NCBI GenBank assembly: GCA_003105285.1
Contig: PQAN01000230.1
Span: forward strand, 1 to 22,796
Source: Methylocystaceae bacterium
GTDB taxonomy: Bacteria; Pseudomonadota; Alphaproteobacteria; Rhizobiales; Beijerinckiaceae
Length of the DNA: 22,796 bases
Direction of reading: 5' to 3'
How positions within the stretch are numbered: the first letter of the stretch is position 1; the number at the start of each line of letters is the position of its first letter. The translations under genes were made by a program, and so were the position numbers. Of the stretch, positions 16,746-22,796 are shown piece after piece. The notes beneath the pieces were generated by a model. It ran no database searches. It saw nothing but the letters and a program-made list of their open reading frames with translations, and had not been told where the DNA came from.

Positions 16746-17576
16746 TCAGTATTTGGCGAGAACCGGACCGGCCGAGCCGAACAGGTTGAAGTGATAGTTC
16801 AAGCCGACCTTGACCGTGTGGAAACGGTTGCTGGCGCCGACCTGATTGGACGAGAACGCGGTCAAAGCGCCCACCGGGTTGAACTGGTTCGACCAGAAGC
16901 CGGGGCCGCGGCCGAGATCGACATAGAGATATTCGACCTTGGCCGACCAGTTCGGCAGGAACGCCCACTCGACGCCGCCGCCGGCGGTCCAGCCGGTGCG
17001 CGTGTCGTTGCTCTCGGACGAGAAGGCCGAGAAGTTCGCCGAATCGAAATAGGTGAACCGGCTCGAGCCGCCGCCATAAGCGAAACCGCCGGTGCCGTAC
17101 ACGAGCAACGTGGGCAGAACCGCATAGCCGACGCGGCCGCGAACGGTGCCGAACCAATCGATCGTCTGACGGGTCGTCAGATAGGGGAAGTAGCCGATGT
17201 TGTTGCCGAAGCCAGCCGAAGCGCCGCTCAGATCGGCGGCCTGGATGTCGGCCTCGACGCCCACGACGAAGCCGGTGCCGGCGAACTGGTAGTTGTAGCC
17301 GATCTGGCCGCCGCCGAGCACGCCGTCGAAATTCGGACCGTTGTAGCTCCACGCCAGCCCGGTCGGGACGTTCAGAAAGTACTCGGAGCCGTAGACGTTA
17401 CGAGGATCGGCCCAGCCGTAGCCGACGTTCACGCCGCCGTAGAAGCCGGTCCAGGTGAAGACGGGAGCCGGCTCGATATAAACGGGCGGGCCCTTCCGAG
17501 ACGGAAGGTCGGCGGCGAGCGCCGATCCGGCGGTGAGCGCCAGCGCGATAGCGGTGGCAGCGGAAAGATTCTTCAT
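16746..17576 (-). CDS. Outer-membrane beta-barrel protein (Omp25/Omp31-like)
   Basis: This is an eight-strand outer-membrane porin-like protein of 276 residues. The signal peptide (MKNLSAATAIALALTAGSALA) is followed by ADLPSRKGPPVY, the DLPxRK...P form typical of Rhizobiales Omp25/31 proteins. The repeat TWTGFYGGVNVGYGW is the classic first barrel strand, and FVVGVEADIQAADLSG and WSAKVEYLYVDLGRGPGFWS are later ones. It ends LNYHFNLFG...LAKY rather than with the usual terminal Phe. The ATG at 17576 is preferred over 17588, because GAGG lies correctly before it and the signal peptide starts there. It is a single gene with its own terminator. Confidence 0.92.
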   Translation of the reverse strand: MKNLSAATAIALALTAGSALAADLPSRKGPPVYIEPAPVFTWTGFYGGVNVGYGWADPRNVYGSEYFLNVPTGLAWSYNGPNFDGVLGGGQIGYNYQFAGTGFVVGVEADIQAADLSGASAGFGNNIGYFPYLTTRQTIDWFGTVRGRVGYAVLPTLLVYGTGGFAYGGGSSRFTYFDSANFSAFSSESNDTRTGWTAGGGVEWAFLPNWSAKVEYLYVDLGRGPGFWSNQFNPVGALTAFSSNQVGASNRFHTVKVGLNYHFNLFGSAGPVLAKY

Positions 17577-18199
17577 GATGCGCCTCATTTAATCGGATCA
17601 GTTGCAGTCGACTTCTCTCTCGACGCCCGCGCCAGCGGCTCCAAAACCATTACGCGGACCCAGCGGGCCGAAGGATCGACGCCGATCTCAGGAGCATTAC
17701 GATCAGGGGCGCGATCACGTCAACGCTTCGTGAGCCCCGCTCTCGCTCAGAATGCGACTTTATTGGGCGACGTGACATATCGGCAACATTCAATACTGCG
17801 ACCGGCGCGACGTATTCGCGCGATAGAGGCGAGACGAAATCGCCTCCCGGCGGCCGCCGCGTGCGATGCGGCGAAACGCAGGCAAAAGCTGACAAAAATC
17901 AATCTTCTGTGTCGCATCGCGGAGGCCGACGGCGCGGCGCCTCGAAAGGCGCTCGGCGCTCGGGACGAGGCCGGAGCCTCGAAACGCGCGGTCGTAATTA
18001 TAAATACTTTATTAATAATGCGAAGAGAGGCGTTCGAACTCCAGTGTATCGCTTGTGACGACCGGCCGAAAAAACATAGCAATGAAGAAGAAATCAAAAA
18101 ATATACACTTATGAAACCATTTCACATTTTCGGCAGAGCCCGCCGACCGGAGTCGGAACGCGGCGCCGGGCCCATCCGAACGTTCGTCCGCGACAGGCG
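17577..18199. other. Non-coding stretch with AT-rich pocket
   Basis: About 620 bp without a supportable gene lie between the Omp25-like start and the rarA stop. The first part holds the barrel gene leader and a promoter candidate (17694-17723). Bases about 17995-18130 are strikingly AT-rich for this genome, with a TTATTAATAA palindrome (18009-18018) and A-rich tracts near 18070-18104. Open frames here have neither ribosome-binding sites nor recognisable protein. No tRNA fold was found. Confidence 0.6.
17694..17723 (-). promoter_or_regulatory. Candidate promoter of the Omp25-like gene
   Basis: On the minus strand, TTGACG (17723-17718) is followed by an 18-bp spacer and TAATGC (17699-17694). 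It would start transcription near 17687 and leave a leader of roughly 110 nt before the ATG at 17576. Both hexamers are good but not perfect. Confidence 0.45.
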
Positions 18200-19510
18200 T
18201 CACGACTCGCGCCGCTCCCGGCGCAGCCGCTCCCAATATTCGAGCCGTTTGCCGATCTCCCGCTCGAAACCGCGCTCGACCGGCCGGTAGAGAGTCTTGC
18301 GGCCGAGCTGTTCGGGCCAATAGTCCTGGCCGGAGAAGGCGTCCGGCTCGTCATGATCGTAGCGATAGCCCGCCCCGTAATCCTCGCTGCGCATCAATTT
18401 GGTGGGCGCATTGAGGATGATCTTGGGCGGCATGAGCGAGCCGTGTTCTTCGGCGAGACGCCGCGCGGCTTTGTAGGCCACATAGGCGGCGTTGGATTTC
18501 GGCGCGCTCGCCACATAGATCACCGCTTGAGCGAGAGCCAGCTCGCCCTCCGGGCTGCCCAGAAAATCGTAAGCGTCCTTGGCCGCATTGGCGACGACGA
18601 GGGCCTGCGGATCGGCGAGCCCGATGTCCTCGACCGCCATGCGAACGATTCGGCGCGCCAGAAACAGCGGATCTTCGCCGGCGACCAGCATGCGCGCGAG
18701 ATAGTAGAGGGCTGCGTCCGGGTCGGAGCCGCGCACGCATTTGTGCAGCGCGCTGATGAGATTGTAATGGCCTTCCTGCGCCTTGTCGTAGATCGGCGCG
18801 CGCCGCTGCACGACGTCGGCGAGCCACGCGCGGTCGAAAGTCTCGCCCGGCGCCGCCGCGCGCCACACCTCTTCGGCGAGCGTCAGCGCCGCCCGGCCGT
18901 CCCCGTCCGCCATGGCGACGAGCGCAATGCGCGCGTCCTCGTCGAGCGGCAGGGCCTTGCCCTCGCTCTCCTCCGCGCGCGCCAGCAGCTTTTCGATCGC
19001 CGCCTCGTCGAGCGATTTGAACGTCATCACCCGCGCGCGCGAGAGCAGCGCGGCGTTCAATTCGAAGGACGGGTTTTCGGTCGTCGCGCCGATCAGCGTG
19101 ACGGTTCCGTCCTCCATGACCGGCAGGAACGAATCCTGCTGCGCGCGGTTGAAGCGGTGGATTTCGTCGACGAACAGCAGCGTGCCCTGCCCGGACGCGC
19201 GTCTGGCGCGCGCCGCGTCGAAGACTTTCTTCAATTCCGCGACGCCGGAAAAGATCGCCGAAATCTGCACGAAGGCGAGCTTCGTCTCATGCGCCAGCAG
19301 ACGCGCGACGGTCGTCTTTCCCGTGCCGGGAGGCCCCCAGAAGACGAGCGACCCGAGCGAGCCGGAGCGGATCAGGCGCGTCAACGCGCCCTCCGGGCCG
19401 AGAAGATGATCCTGCCCCGCGACCTCGTCCAACCGACGCGGCCGCAGGCGATCGGCGAGCGGATGCGGGGCGTCCTTGTCGAGCTTGGCGGCGGCGAACA
19501 GATCACTCAT
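18200..19510 (-). CDS. rarA: Replication-associated recombination protein A (RarA/MgsA), AAA+ ATPase
   Basis: This is a clamp-loader-like AAA+ ATPase that acts at stalled replication forks and interacts with SSB in studied bacteria. The 436-residue protein contains Walker A GPPGTGKTT (about residues 59-67), Walker B LLFVDEIHRFN (111-121), sensor 1 IGATTENPS (140-148) and the family's C-terminal region with YDKAQEGHYNLISALHKCVR. The ending, KRLEYWERLRRERR, is also typical. ATG at 19510 was chosen (MSDLFAAAKLDKDAPHPLADRL); a GTG three codons upstream is possible. A perfect TATAAT lies on the minus strand at 19536-19531, without a matching -35. The gene is divergent from the ParA gene. Confidence 0.95.
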   Translation of the reverse strand: MSDLFAAAKLDKDAPHPLADRLRPRRLDEVAGQDHLLGPEGALTRLIRSGSLGSLVFWGPPGTGKTTVARLLAHETKLAFVQISAIFSGVAELKKVFDAARARRASGQGTLLFVDEIHRFNRAQQDSFLPVMEDGTVTLIGATTENPSFELNAALLSRARVMTFKSLDEAAIEKLLARAEESEGKALPLDEDARIALVAMADGDGRAALTLAEEVWRAAAPGETFDRAWLADVVQRRAPIYDKAQEGHYNLISALHKCVRGSDPDAALYYLARMLVAGEDPLFLARRIVRMAVEDIGLADPQALVVANAAKDAYDFLGSPEGELALAQAVIYVASAPKSNAAYVAYKAARRLAEEHGSLMPPKIILNAPTKLMRSEDYGAGYRYDHDEPDAFSGQDYWPEQLGRKTLYRPVERGFEREIGKRLEYWERLRRERRES

Positions 19511-19530
19511 GCTGATCACTCATGCGCGCT

Positions 19531-19536
19531 ATTATA
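19531..19536 (-). promoter_or_regulatory. Candidate -10 box of rarA
   Basis: TATAAT reads on the minus strand 20 bp before the rarA ATG. None of the 16-18 bp spacings gives a TTGACA-like -35, so this is half a promoter at best and the leader would be very short. Confidence 0.35.
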
Positions 19537-19621
19537 GTCGTTGTTCCCGAAGGACGCCGCCGTTTTCCTCGGCAGGCTCCGCCACGCTTCGACCGCGGCG
19601 CCCCTTAACGGAAACTCGATA

Positions 19622-19637
19622 TTAACGGACGGTTAAC
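19622..19637 (+). promoter_or_regulatory. CtrA box (TTAA-N7-TTAAC)
   Basis: TTAA (19622-19625), seven bases, then TTAAC (19633-19637) exactly match the alphaproteobacterial CtrA consensus. The second half reads TTAACCAT, the known CtrA half-site form. It lies 100 bp before the ParA start and in the shared upstream region of rarA. A GAATC (GANTC, CcrM methylation site) lies 18 bp further on at 19655-19659, inside a degenerate second TTAA...GTAAC element (19651-19665). Actual CtrA control is inferred. Confidence 0.6.
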
Positions 19638-19736
19638 CATTGCGGGACTATTAAGAATCGGTAACCGACCGTGCCTTGTGTTGCGTGGCGTTCCAGGCGG
19701 CGTAGGAGCCCAATCTTCAACACAGGTCTCAAAAGC

Positions 19737-20552
19737 ATGCGCACAATCGCATTCGTCACGCAGAAGGGCGGCGCCGGAAAGAGCACGCTCGCAAGCAGCA
19801 TCGCCGTCGCGGCGCGTCGCGCGGGGGAGCGCGTTTTCATTATCGATATGGACCCGCTTCAATCCTTGGTCAAATGGTCGAAGGCCCGCAAGACGGCCGA
19901 CGTTCCCGTCGAACATGTTCCGCCGGCCAAGCTCACGAAAGCGCTGGCCGCGCTCGAGAAGAAAGGCGTCACGCTCGTCGTCGTCGACGCGCCCGGCGCC
20001 GACTCGGAGAATTCCGAAGCCGCCATCCGCGTCGCCGACCTGTGCATCATTCCGGCGCGCCCCAATGTCTTCGACCTGTGGGCGAGCGAGCTCACGCGCG
20101 CGAGCATCAAGGACAAAAAGAAGGATTACGCCTTCCTGCTCAACCAGTGCCCGCCGGCGCAACAGAACGCTCGCGTCGAGCTCGGCGTGAAGGCGCTGCA
20201 GGCGATGGGCGCGCTGCTCACGCCGCTCGTCACGGCGCGCGTCGATTATCAGGAGGCGGCGCGCCTCGGCCTCGGCGTCAGCGAACTCCATCCCGATGGG
20301 GCCGCCGCTCAGGAGATGCGCGAATTGTGGAGCTCGGTGAAGCGGCGCCTCAAGAAGGGCGCGGCGCCCGTGAAGGCGCCGACGAAGGCGGAGGCGAAAG
20401 CCGAAGCGAAAGCCGACGCCAAGCCGGTCGCGAAACTCGCTCCCAAGCAAGAGACGCAGCCGGAAGACGCGCCGCAGGAAGCCGTCGTCGTGGCGGAGGC
20501 CGAGGCGCCGGCCAAGCCCCAGGCCAAGCCCGCCGTCAAGAAAGCCGCCTGA
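19737..20552 (+). CDS. Orphan ParA-family (MinD/ParA) ATPase with Lys/Ala/Pro-rich tail
   Basis: This is a cytoplasmic dimerising ATPase of the segregation and positioning class, 271 residues. The deviant Walker A KGGAGKST lies at 10-17, motif A' DMDP at 37-40 and Walker B LVVVDAPG at about 81-88 (Asp85). The ATPase core ends near residue 205. A tail of about 65 residues follows, made of Lys, Ala, Pro and Glu (EAKAEAKADAKPVAK and KPQAKPAVKKAA); it is probably disordered and may bind DNA or membrane. The ATG at 19737 gives the usual MRTIAFVTQKGG start; the frame open further upstream lacks family sequence. No ParB gene or parS-like site is nearby, so its cargo is unknown. The upstream CtrA box suggests cell-cycle control. 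Confidence 0.85.
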   Translation: MRTIAFVTQKGGAGKSTLASSIAVAARRAGERVFIIDMDPLQSLVKWSKARKTADVPVEHVPPAKLTKALAALEKKGVTLVVVDAPGADSENSEAAIRVADLCIIPARPNVFDLWASELTRASIKDKKKDYAFLLNQCPPAQQNARVELGVKALQAMGALLTPLVTARVDYQEAARLGLGVSELHPDGAAAQEMRELWSSVKRRLKKGAAPVKAPTKAEAKAEAKADAKPVAKLAPKQETQPEDAPQEAVVVAEAEAPAKPQAKPAVKKAA

Positions 20553-20563
20553 CGAACGCCTCG

Positions 20564-20594
20564 CGAACCGCGCGACGAAACGCCGCGCGGTTCG
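20564..20594. terminator. Bidirectional terminator hairpin between ParA and GreA/B genes
   Basis: CGAACCGCGCG (20564-20574) and CGCGCGGTTCG (20584-20594) form an 11-bp perfect stem with a 9-base loop, in the 46-bp gap between two convergent genes. No T-run is present, so the efficiency is uncertain. Confidence 0.6.
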
Positions 20595-20598
20595 GCCG

Positions 20599-21066
20599 TC
20601 AGCGAATTTCGACGATCTTCGCGCTGTGGTGAATGACTTCGACGCCGTCGCCGACGCTCTTGCCGAGCAGCGCCTTGCCGAGCGGCGCGACATAGGGAAT
20701 GAGCCCCTTGGCGGGGTCCGCCTCGTCCTCGCCGACGAGGCGGAAACCCTGCCGCTTCCCCCCTTCGTGCTCGATGACCACATGATGGCCGAAGCGCACT
20801 TGCGAAGTGTCGGCGATCGGATGGATGACCTCGGCGCTGGCGCGCCGGGCCGTCCAATAGCGCAGATCGCGAGAGGCGCGCGCGGCGGCGTGCTTGTCGT
20901 CCTGCGCCTGCGCCTGCGACAATTCGGCGTGCAGACGCGTCAATTCGCCCTCGATCTGCGCGAACCCCTGCGGCGTGACCAGATTGCGATGCGGACTGAC
21001 GGGCCGGTCCGGCAAGTCTTCCCGCGGTTCGTCGTCGTCTTGCTCTTTGGTGAATGCGCCGCTCAT
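20599..21066 (-). CDS. GreA/GreB-family transcription elongation factor
   Basis: A 155-residue RNA-polymerase-binding factor that rescues backtracked complexes by stimulating transcript cleavage. The start (MSGAFTKEQDDDEPREDLPD, then NLVTPQGFAQIEGELTRL) resembles GreB (SxAFTKE...YITPxGY). A short coiled coil with RASRDLRYWTARRASAEV follows, then the FKBP-like C-terminal domain (VRFGHHVVIEHEGGKRQGFR, GLIPYVAPLGKALLGKSVGD). The coiled coil looks shorter than that of canonical GreA, and the acidic tip would be QAQDDK. GreB is the nearest subgroup; I leave the symbol blank because Rhizobiales carry several GreA/B paralogues. Confidence 0.88.
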   Translation of the reverse strand: MSGAFTKEQDDDEPREDLPDRPVSPHRNLVTPQGFAQIEGELTRLHAELSQAQAQDDKHAAARASRDLRYWTARRASAEVIHPIADTSQVRFGHHVVIEHEGGKRQGFRLVGEDEADPAKGLIPYVAPLGKALLGKSVGDGVEVIHHSAKIVEIR

Positions 21067-21146
21067 GTCGTTTTCGTCCCGAAGCGTCCGTTATGTCTAT
21101 GTCACATTCCGTCGCGCGCAGAAAGTCTCCTCGAGAACGGACGTCG

Positions 21147-22145
21147 TCATCCGATCTCCACCACCAGCCTGCCGCGAATTTTGCCCGCGACGATCGCCCG
21201 GGCTTTGTCGAGCGCCTCCTCGAAGCGGATCGTCTCCGTCATCGCCACGAGCTTTCCCATGTCGAGGTCGCGGGCGAGACGCTCCCACGCGAGGCGTCGC
21301 TGCGGAATGCTCGGCCGCACGGCTTCTACCCCGAGCAACGAAACGCCCCGCAGGATGAAGGGCGCGACGGTCGCCGGCAAGTCCATTCCCTGCGCCAGGC
21401 CACAGGCCGCGACCGCGCCGTCGAATTGGGTCTGCGCGAGCACATTGGCGAGCGTGACCGAACCGACCGCGTCGACCCCCGCGGCGAATCTTTGCCGCTG
21501 CAATGGCTTGCCGGGCGCGGAAAGCTCCGCGCGATCGATGATTTCGGCCGCGCCCAGATTTTTCAAATAGGCTTCCTCGTCGGGTCGTCCAGTGGAGGCG
21601 ACGACGCGCCAGCCGAGCGCCGCGAGCAGCGCGACGGCGACCGAGCCGACGCCGCCCGCGGCGCCGGTCACGACGACGGGGCCGCGGTCCGGCCCGAGGC
21701 CGTGACGCTCGAGCGCGAGCACGCAGAGCATCGCCGTATAGCCGGCGGAGCCGATCGCCATCGCCTGCGCCGGCGACAAGCCTTTCGGCCGATGGATGAG
21801 CCAGTCGCCGCTCACGCGCGCATGCTGCGCGAGCCCGCCGAGATGCTGCTCGCCGAGACCGCAGCCGCCGGCGATGATCTCGTCGCCCGGAGAGAAGTCC
21901 GCATGCGCGGAGCGCGTGACGCGACCGGCGAAATCGACGCCCGGAATCATCGGGAAACGGCGCACCACCGGAGCCTTGCCGGTGACGGCCAATCCGTCCT
22001 TGTAGTTCACGGTGCTGTGCGTGACGTCGATATCGACGTCGCCGTCCATCAGCCCTGCGTCGTCGAAATCGACGTAAGCGGCGCGATAGGCGCTCTGGTC
22101 ATTGTCGATACGTATGGCTCTGAATGTCGTCACGTTTTCTCTCAT
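21147..22145 (-). CDS. acuI: MDR-family oxidoreductase, acrylyl-CoA reductase (NADPH)-like (AcuI/YhdH)
   Basis: This is a zinc-independent medium-chain dehydrogenase/reductase of 332 residues. Family landmarks are VTHSTVNYKDGLAVTGK (about 41-57), PMIPGVDFAGRV (65-76), an NADPH Rossmann motif VVVTGAAGGVGSVAVALL (157-174) and the terminal segment IVAGKIRGRLVVEI. No catalytic or structural zinc cysteine set is present. AcuI reduces acryloyl-CoA to propionyl-CoA in Rhodobacter (3-hydroxypropionate and DMSP metabolism), and YhdH homologues share the fold; which substrate applies here is not shown. The ATG at 22145 lacks a Shine-Dalgarno. A GTG at 22133, preceded by GAGAG and giving MTTFRAIRID, may be the real start. 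Confidence 0.88.
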   Translation of the reverse strand: MRENVTTFRAIRIDNDQSAYRAAYVDFDDAGLMDGDVDIDVTHSTVNYKDGLAVTGKAPVVRRFPMIPGVDFAGRVTRSAHADFSPGDEIIAGGCGLGEQHLGGLAQHARVSGDWLIHRPKGLSPAQAMAIGSAGYTAMLCVLALERHGLGPDRGPVVVTGAAGGVGSVAVALLAALGWRVVASTGRPDEEAYLKNLGAAEIIDRAELSAPGKPLQRQRFAAGVDAVGSVTLANVLAQTQFDGAVAACGLAQGMDLPATVAPFILRGVSLLGVEAVRPSIPQRRLAWERLARDLDMGKLVAMTETIRFEEALDKARAIVAGKIRGRLVVEIG

Positions 22146-22243
22146 TCGTTCGACGAGGCGAGGACATTACCAAACATTAAGTTGCCTTTGGGCGCCGCCG
22201 AACGAAATCTATGGTCGTCCATCCACCTACCCCGGTGACTTGC

Positions 22244-22741
22244 ATGAAAAAGCATCTTCTCATCGCCGCCACGGCGATCGCCCTGGTTCTGCCCGGCCTG
22301 TCGTCCGCCGCCTTCGCCGAATCTCACGAGCACGGCAAATTTTCTGCCGAAGACGTCTCCGCCTTCGCCGACGCCAAGATCGCCGGGCTGAAGGCCGGGC
22401 TGAAGCTCACGCCGGCGCAGGAAAAGAACTGGCCGACGCTCGAAACCGCGCTTCGCGACATCGGCAAGGCGCGCGCGGCGCGGGCCGCCGAAGCGCGGGA
22501 GAAATTCAAAGAGCATCACGAACATCCCAATGTGATCGAGGGCCTGCGGCTGCGCTCCAAGCTTCTCGCCGCTCGCGCGGCCGATTTCGAGAAGCTCTCG
22601 GACGCCGCCAAGCCCCTCTACGACAGCCTCGACGACGCTCAGAAGCGCCGCTTCCACGTGCTTCTCCACGTCATCGCCAGAGGCCACGGCCACCACTGGG
22701 ACGAACATGACGGCGGCCACGAAGACAAAGACGGCCATTGA
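22244..22741 (+). CDS. LTXXQ (Spy/CpxP-like) periplasmic protein with His-rich tail
   Basis: A 165-residue exported protein. The signal peptide (MKKHLLIAATAIALVLPGLS) is cleaved after AFA near residue 25. The mature protein has a short His patch (ESHEHGKF) and the LTXXQ motif LTPAQEKNW (about 55-63), followed by a long helical Ala/Arg/Glu-rich region as in Spy and CpxP. It ends with a metal-binding-like run of His, Asp and Glu (GHGHHWDEHDGG then HEDKDGH). GGTGA six bases before ATG 22244 supports the start. A periplasmic chaperone or metal-stress role is inferred. Spy family members are induced by copper and zinc in some bacteria, which fits the window's metal theme but not proximity, because copA is 12 kb away. 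Confidence 0.85.
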   Translation: MKKHLLIAATAIALVLPGLSSAAFAESHEHGKFSAEDVSAFADAKIAGLKAGLKLTPAQEKNWPTLETALRDIGKARAARAAEAREKFKEHHEHPNVIEGLRLRSKLLAARAADFEKLSDAAKPLYDSLDDAQKRRFHVLLHVIARGHGHHWDEHDGGHEDKDGH

Positions 22742-22762
22742 TCACAGACCGGCGGACCGCCT

Positions 22763-22792
22763 CGGACCGCGAGCCTTCAGGCTCGCGGTCCG
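22763..22792. terminator. Terminator hairpin after the LTXXQ gene
   Basis: CGGACCGCGAGCC (22763-22775) and GGCTCGCGGTCCG (22780-22792) form a perfect 13-bp stem with a TTCA loop, 21 bp after the stop. The window ends four bases later, so any T-run cannot be seen. Confidence 0.7.
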
Positions 22793-22796
22793 ACCC

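Noticed and set aside
18028..18050. GTTCGAACTCC resembling a tRNA T-loop
   Set aside because: No matching acceptor, D or anticodon stems could be found around it on either strand.
15552..18290. 912-residue plus-strand open frame across czcB, the Omp25-like gene and the non-coding region
   Set aside because: It crosses a terminator, two real antisense genes and an AT-rich gap, and has no recognisable domain.
18012..18320. Short minus-strand frame near the rarA 3' end
   Set aside because: No ribosome-binding site or family match, and most of it lies out of frame within rarA.
1..22796. CRISPR array, prophage or transposase
   Set aside because: No regularly spaced repeats, phage structural genes or transposase motifs were seen; the repeats present are isolated palindromes.

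Overview
The window is GC-rich, gene-dense chromosomal DNA from an alphaproteobacterium, most likely a Rhizobiales-type organism; a methanotroph such as Methylosinus or Methylocystis would fit. The grounds are codon usage, an Omp25-like outer-membrane barrel, the GTCATTGCGAGCGAAGCGAAG-type palindromic repeats common in this group, a perfect CtrA box (TTAA-N7-TTAAC), and a copper- and metal-handling gene cluster. The assignment is inference, because no rRNA or other taxonomic marker lies in the window.

Layout. Positions 1-572 (minus) hold a TetR regulator that runs off the left edge. It is divergent from a two-gene RND drug-efflux operon (membrane fusion protein 694-1848, pump 1845-4949), and the intergenic region carries two near-identical palindromes around a candidate promoter. 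Next come a palindromic repeat, an exported protein with a probable chorismate-lyase/UTRA-like fold (minus), a small secreted protein and a trypsin-like secreted protease (plus). Two tandem hairpins follow, one with a perfect 20-bp stem. After them lie a CopA-type copper ATPase with a His-rich/metal-binding N-terminus and a periplasmic DUF411 protein (plus). Facing these is a minus-strand heavy-metal RND operon in the order czcB-like, czcA-like, tolC-like. Upstream of that operon lie a terminator and an Omp25-like barrel gene, then about 620 bp of non-coding DNA with an AT-rich pocket. The right part holds rarA (minus), an orphan ParA ATPase with a Lys/Ala/Pro-rich tail (plus) behind a CtrA box, a GreA/GreB-family factor (minus), an acrylyl-CoA reductase-like MDR enzyme (minus) and a His-rich LTXXQ/Spy-like periplasmic protein (plus).

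How it works together. The core is envelope transport and metal homeostasis. CopA moves Cu(I) out of the cytoplasm, the DUF411 protein and possibly the Spy-like protein act in the periplasm, and the HME-RND/TolC complex would export divalent metal across both membranes. The first RND pump has no outer-membrane channel of its own and may share the TolC-like protein or use one encoded elsewhere. The right part is housekeeping (replication-fork maintenance, transcript cleavage, segregation-type ATPase). I see no CRISPR array, prophage, transposase, tRNA or rRNA. I found no clearly new multigene system. The most intriguing signals are regulatory: the twin operators, the hairpin pair before copA with a loop complementary to the neighbouring stem, and the CtrA/CcrM-type sites before the ParA gene.
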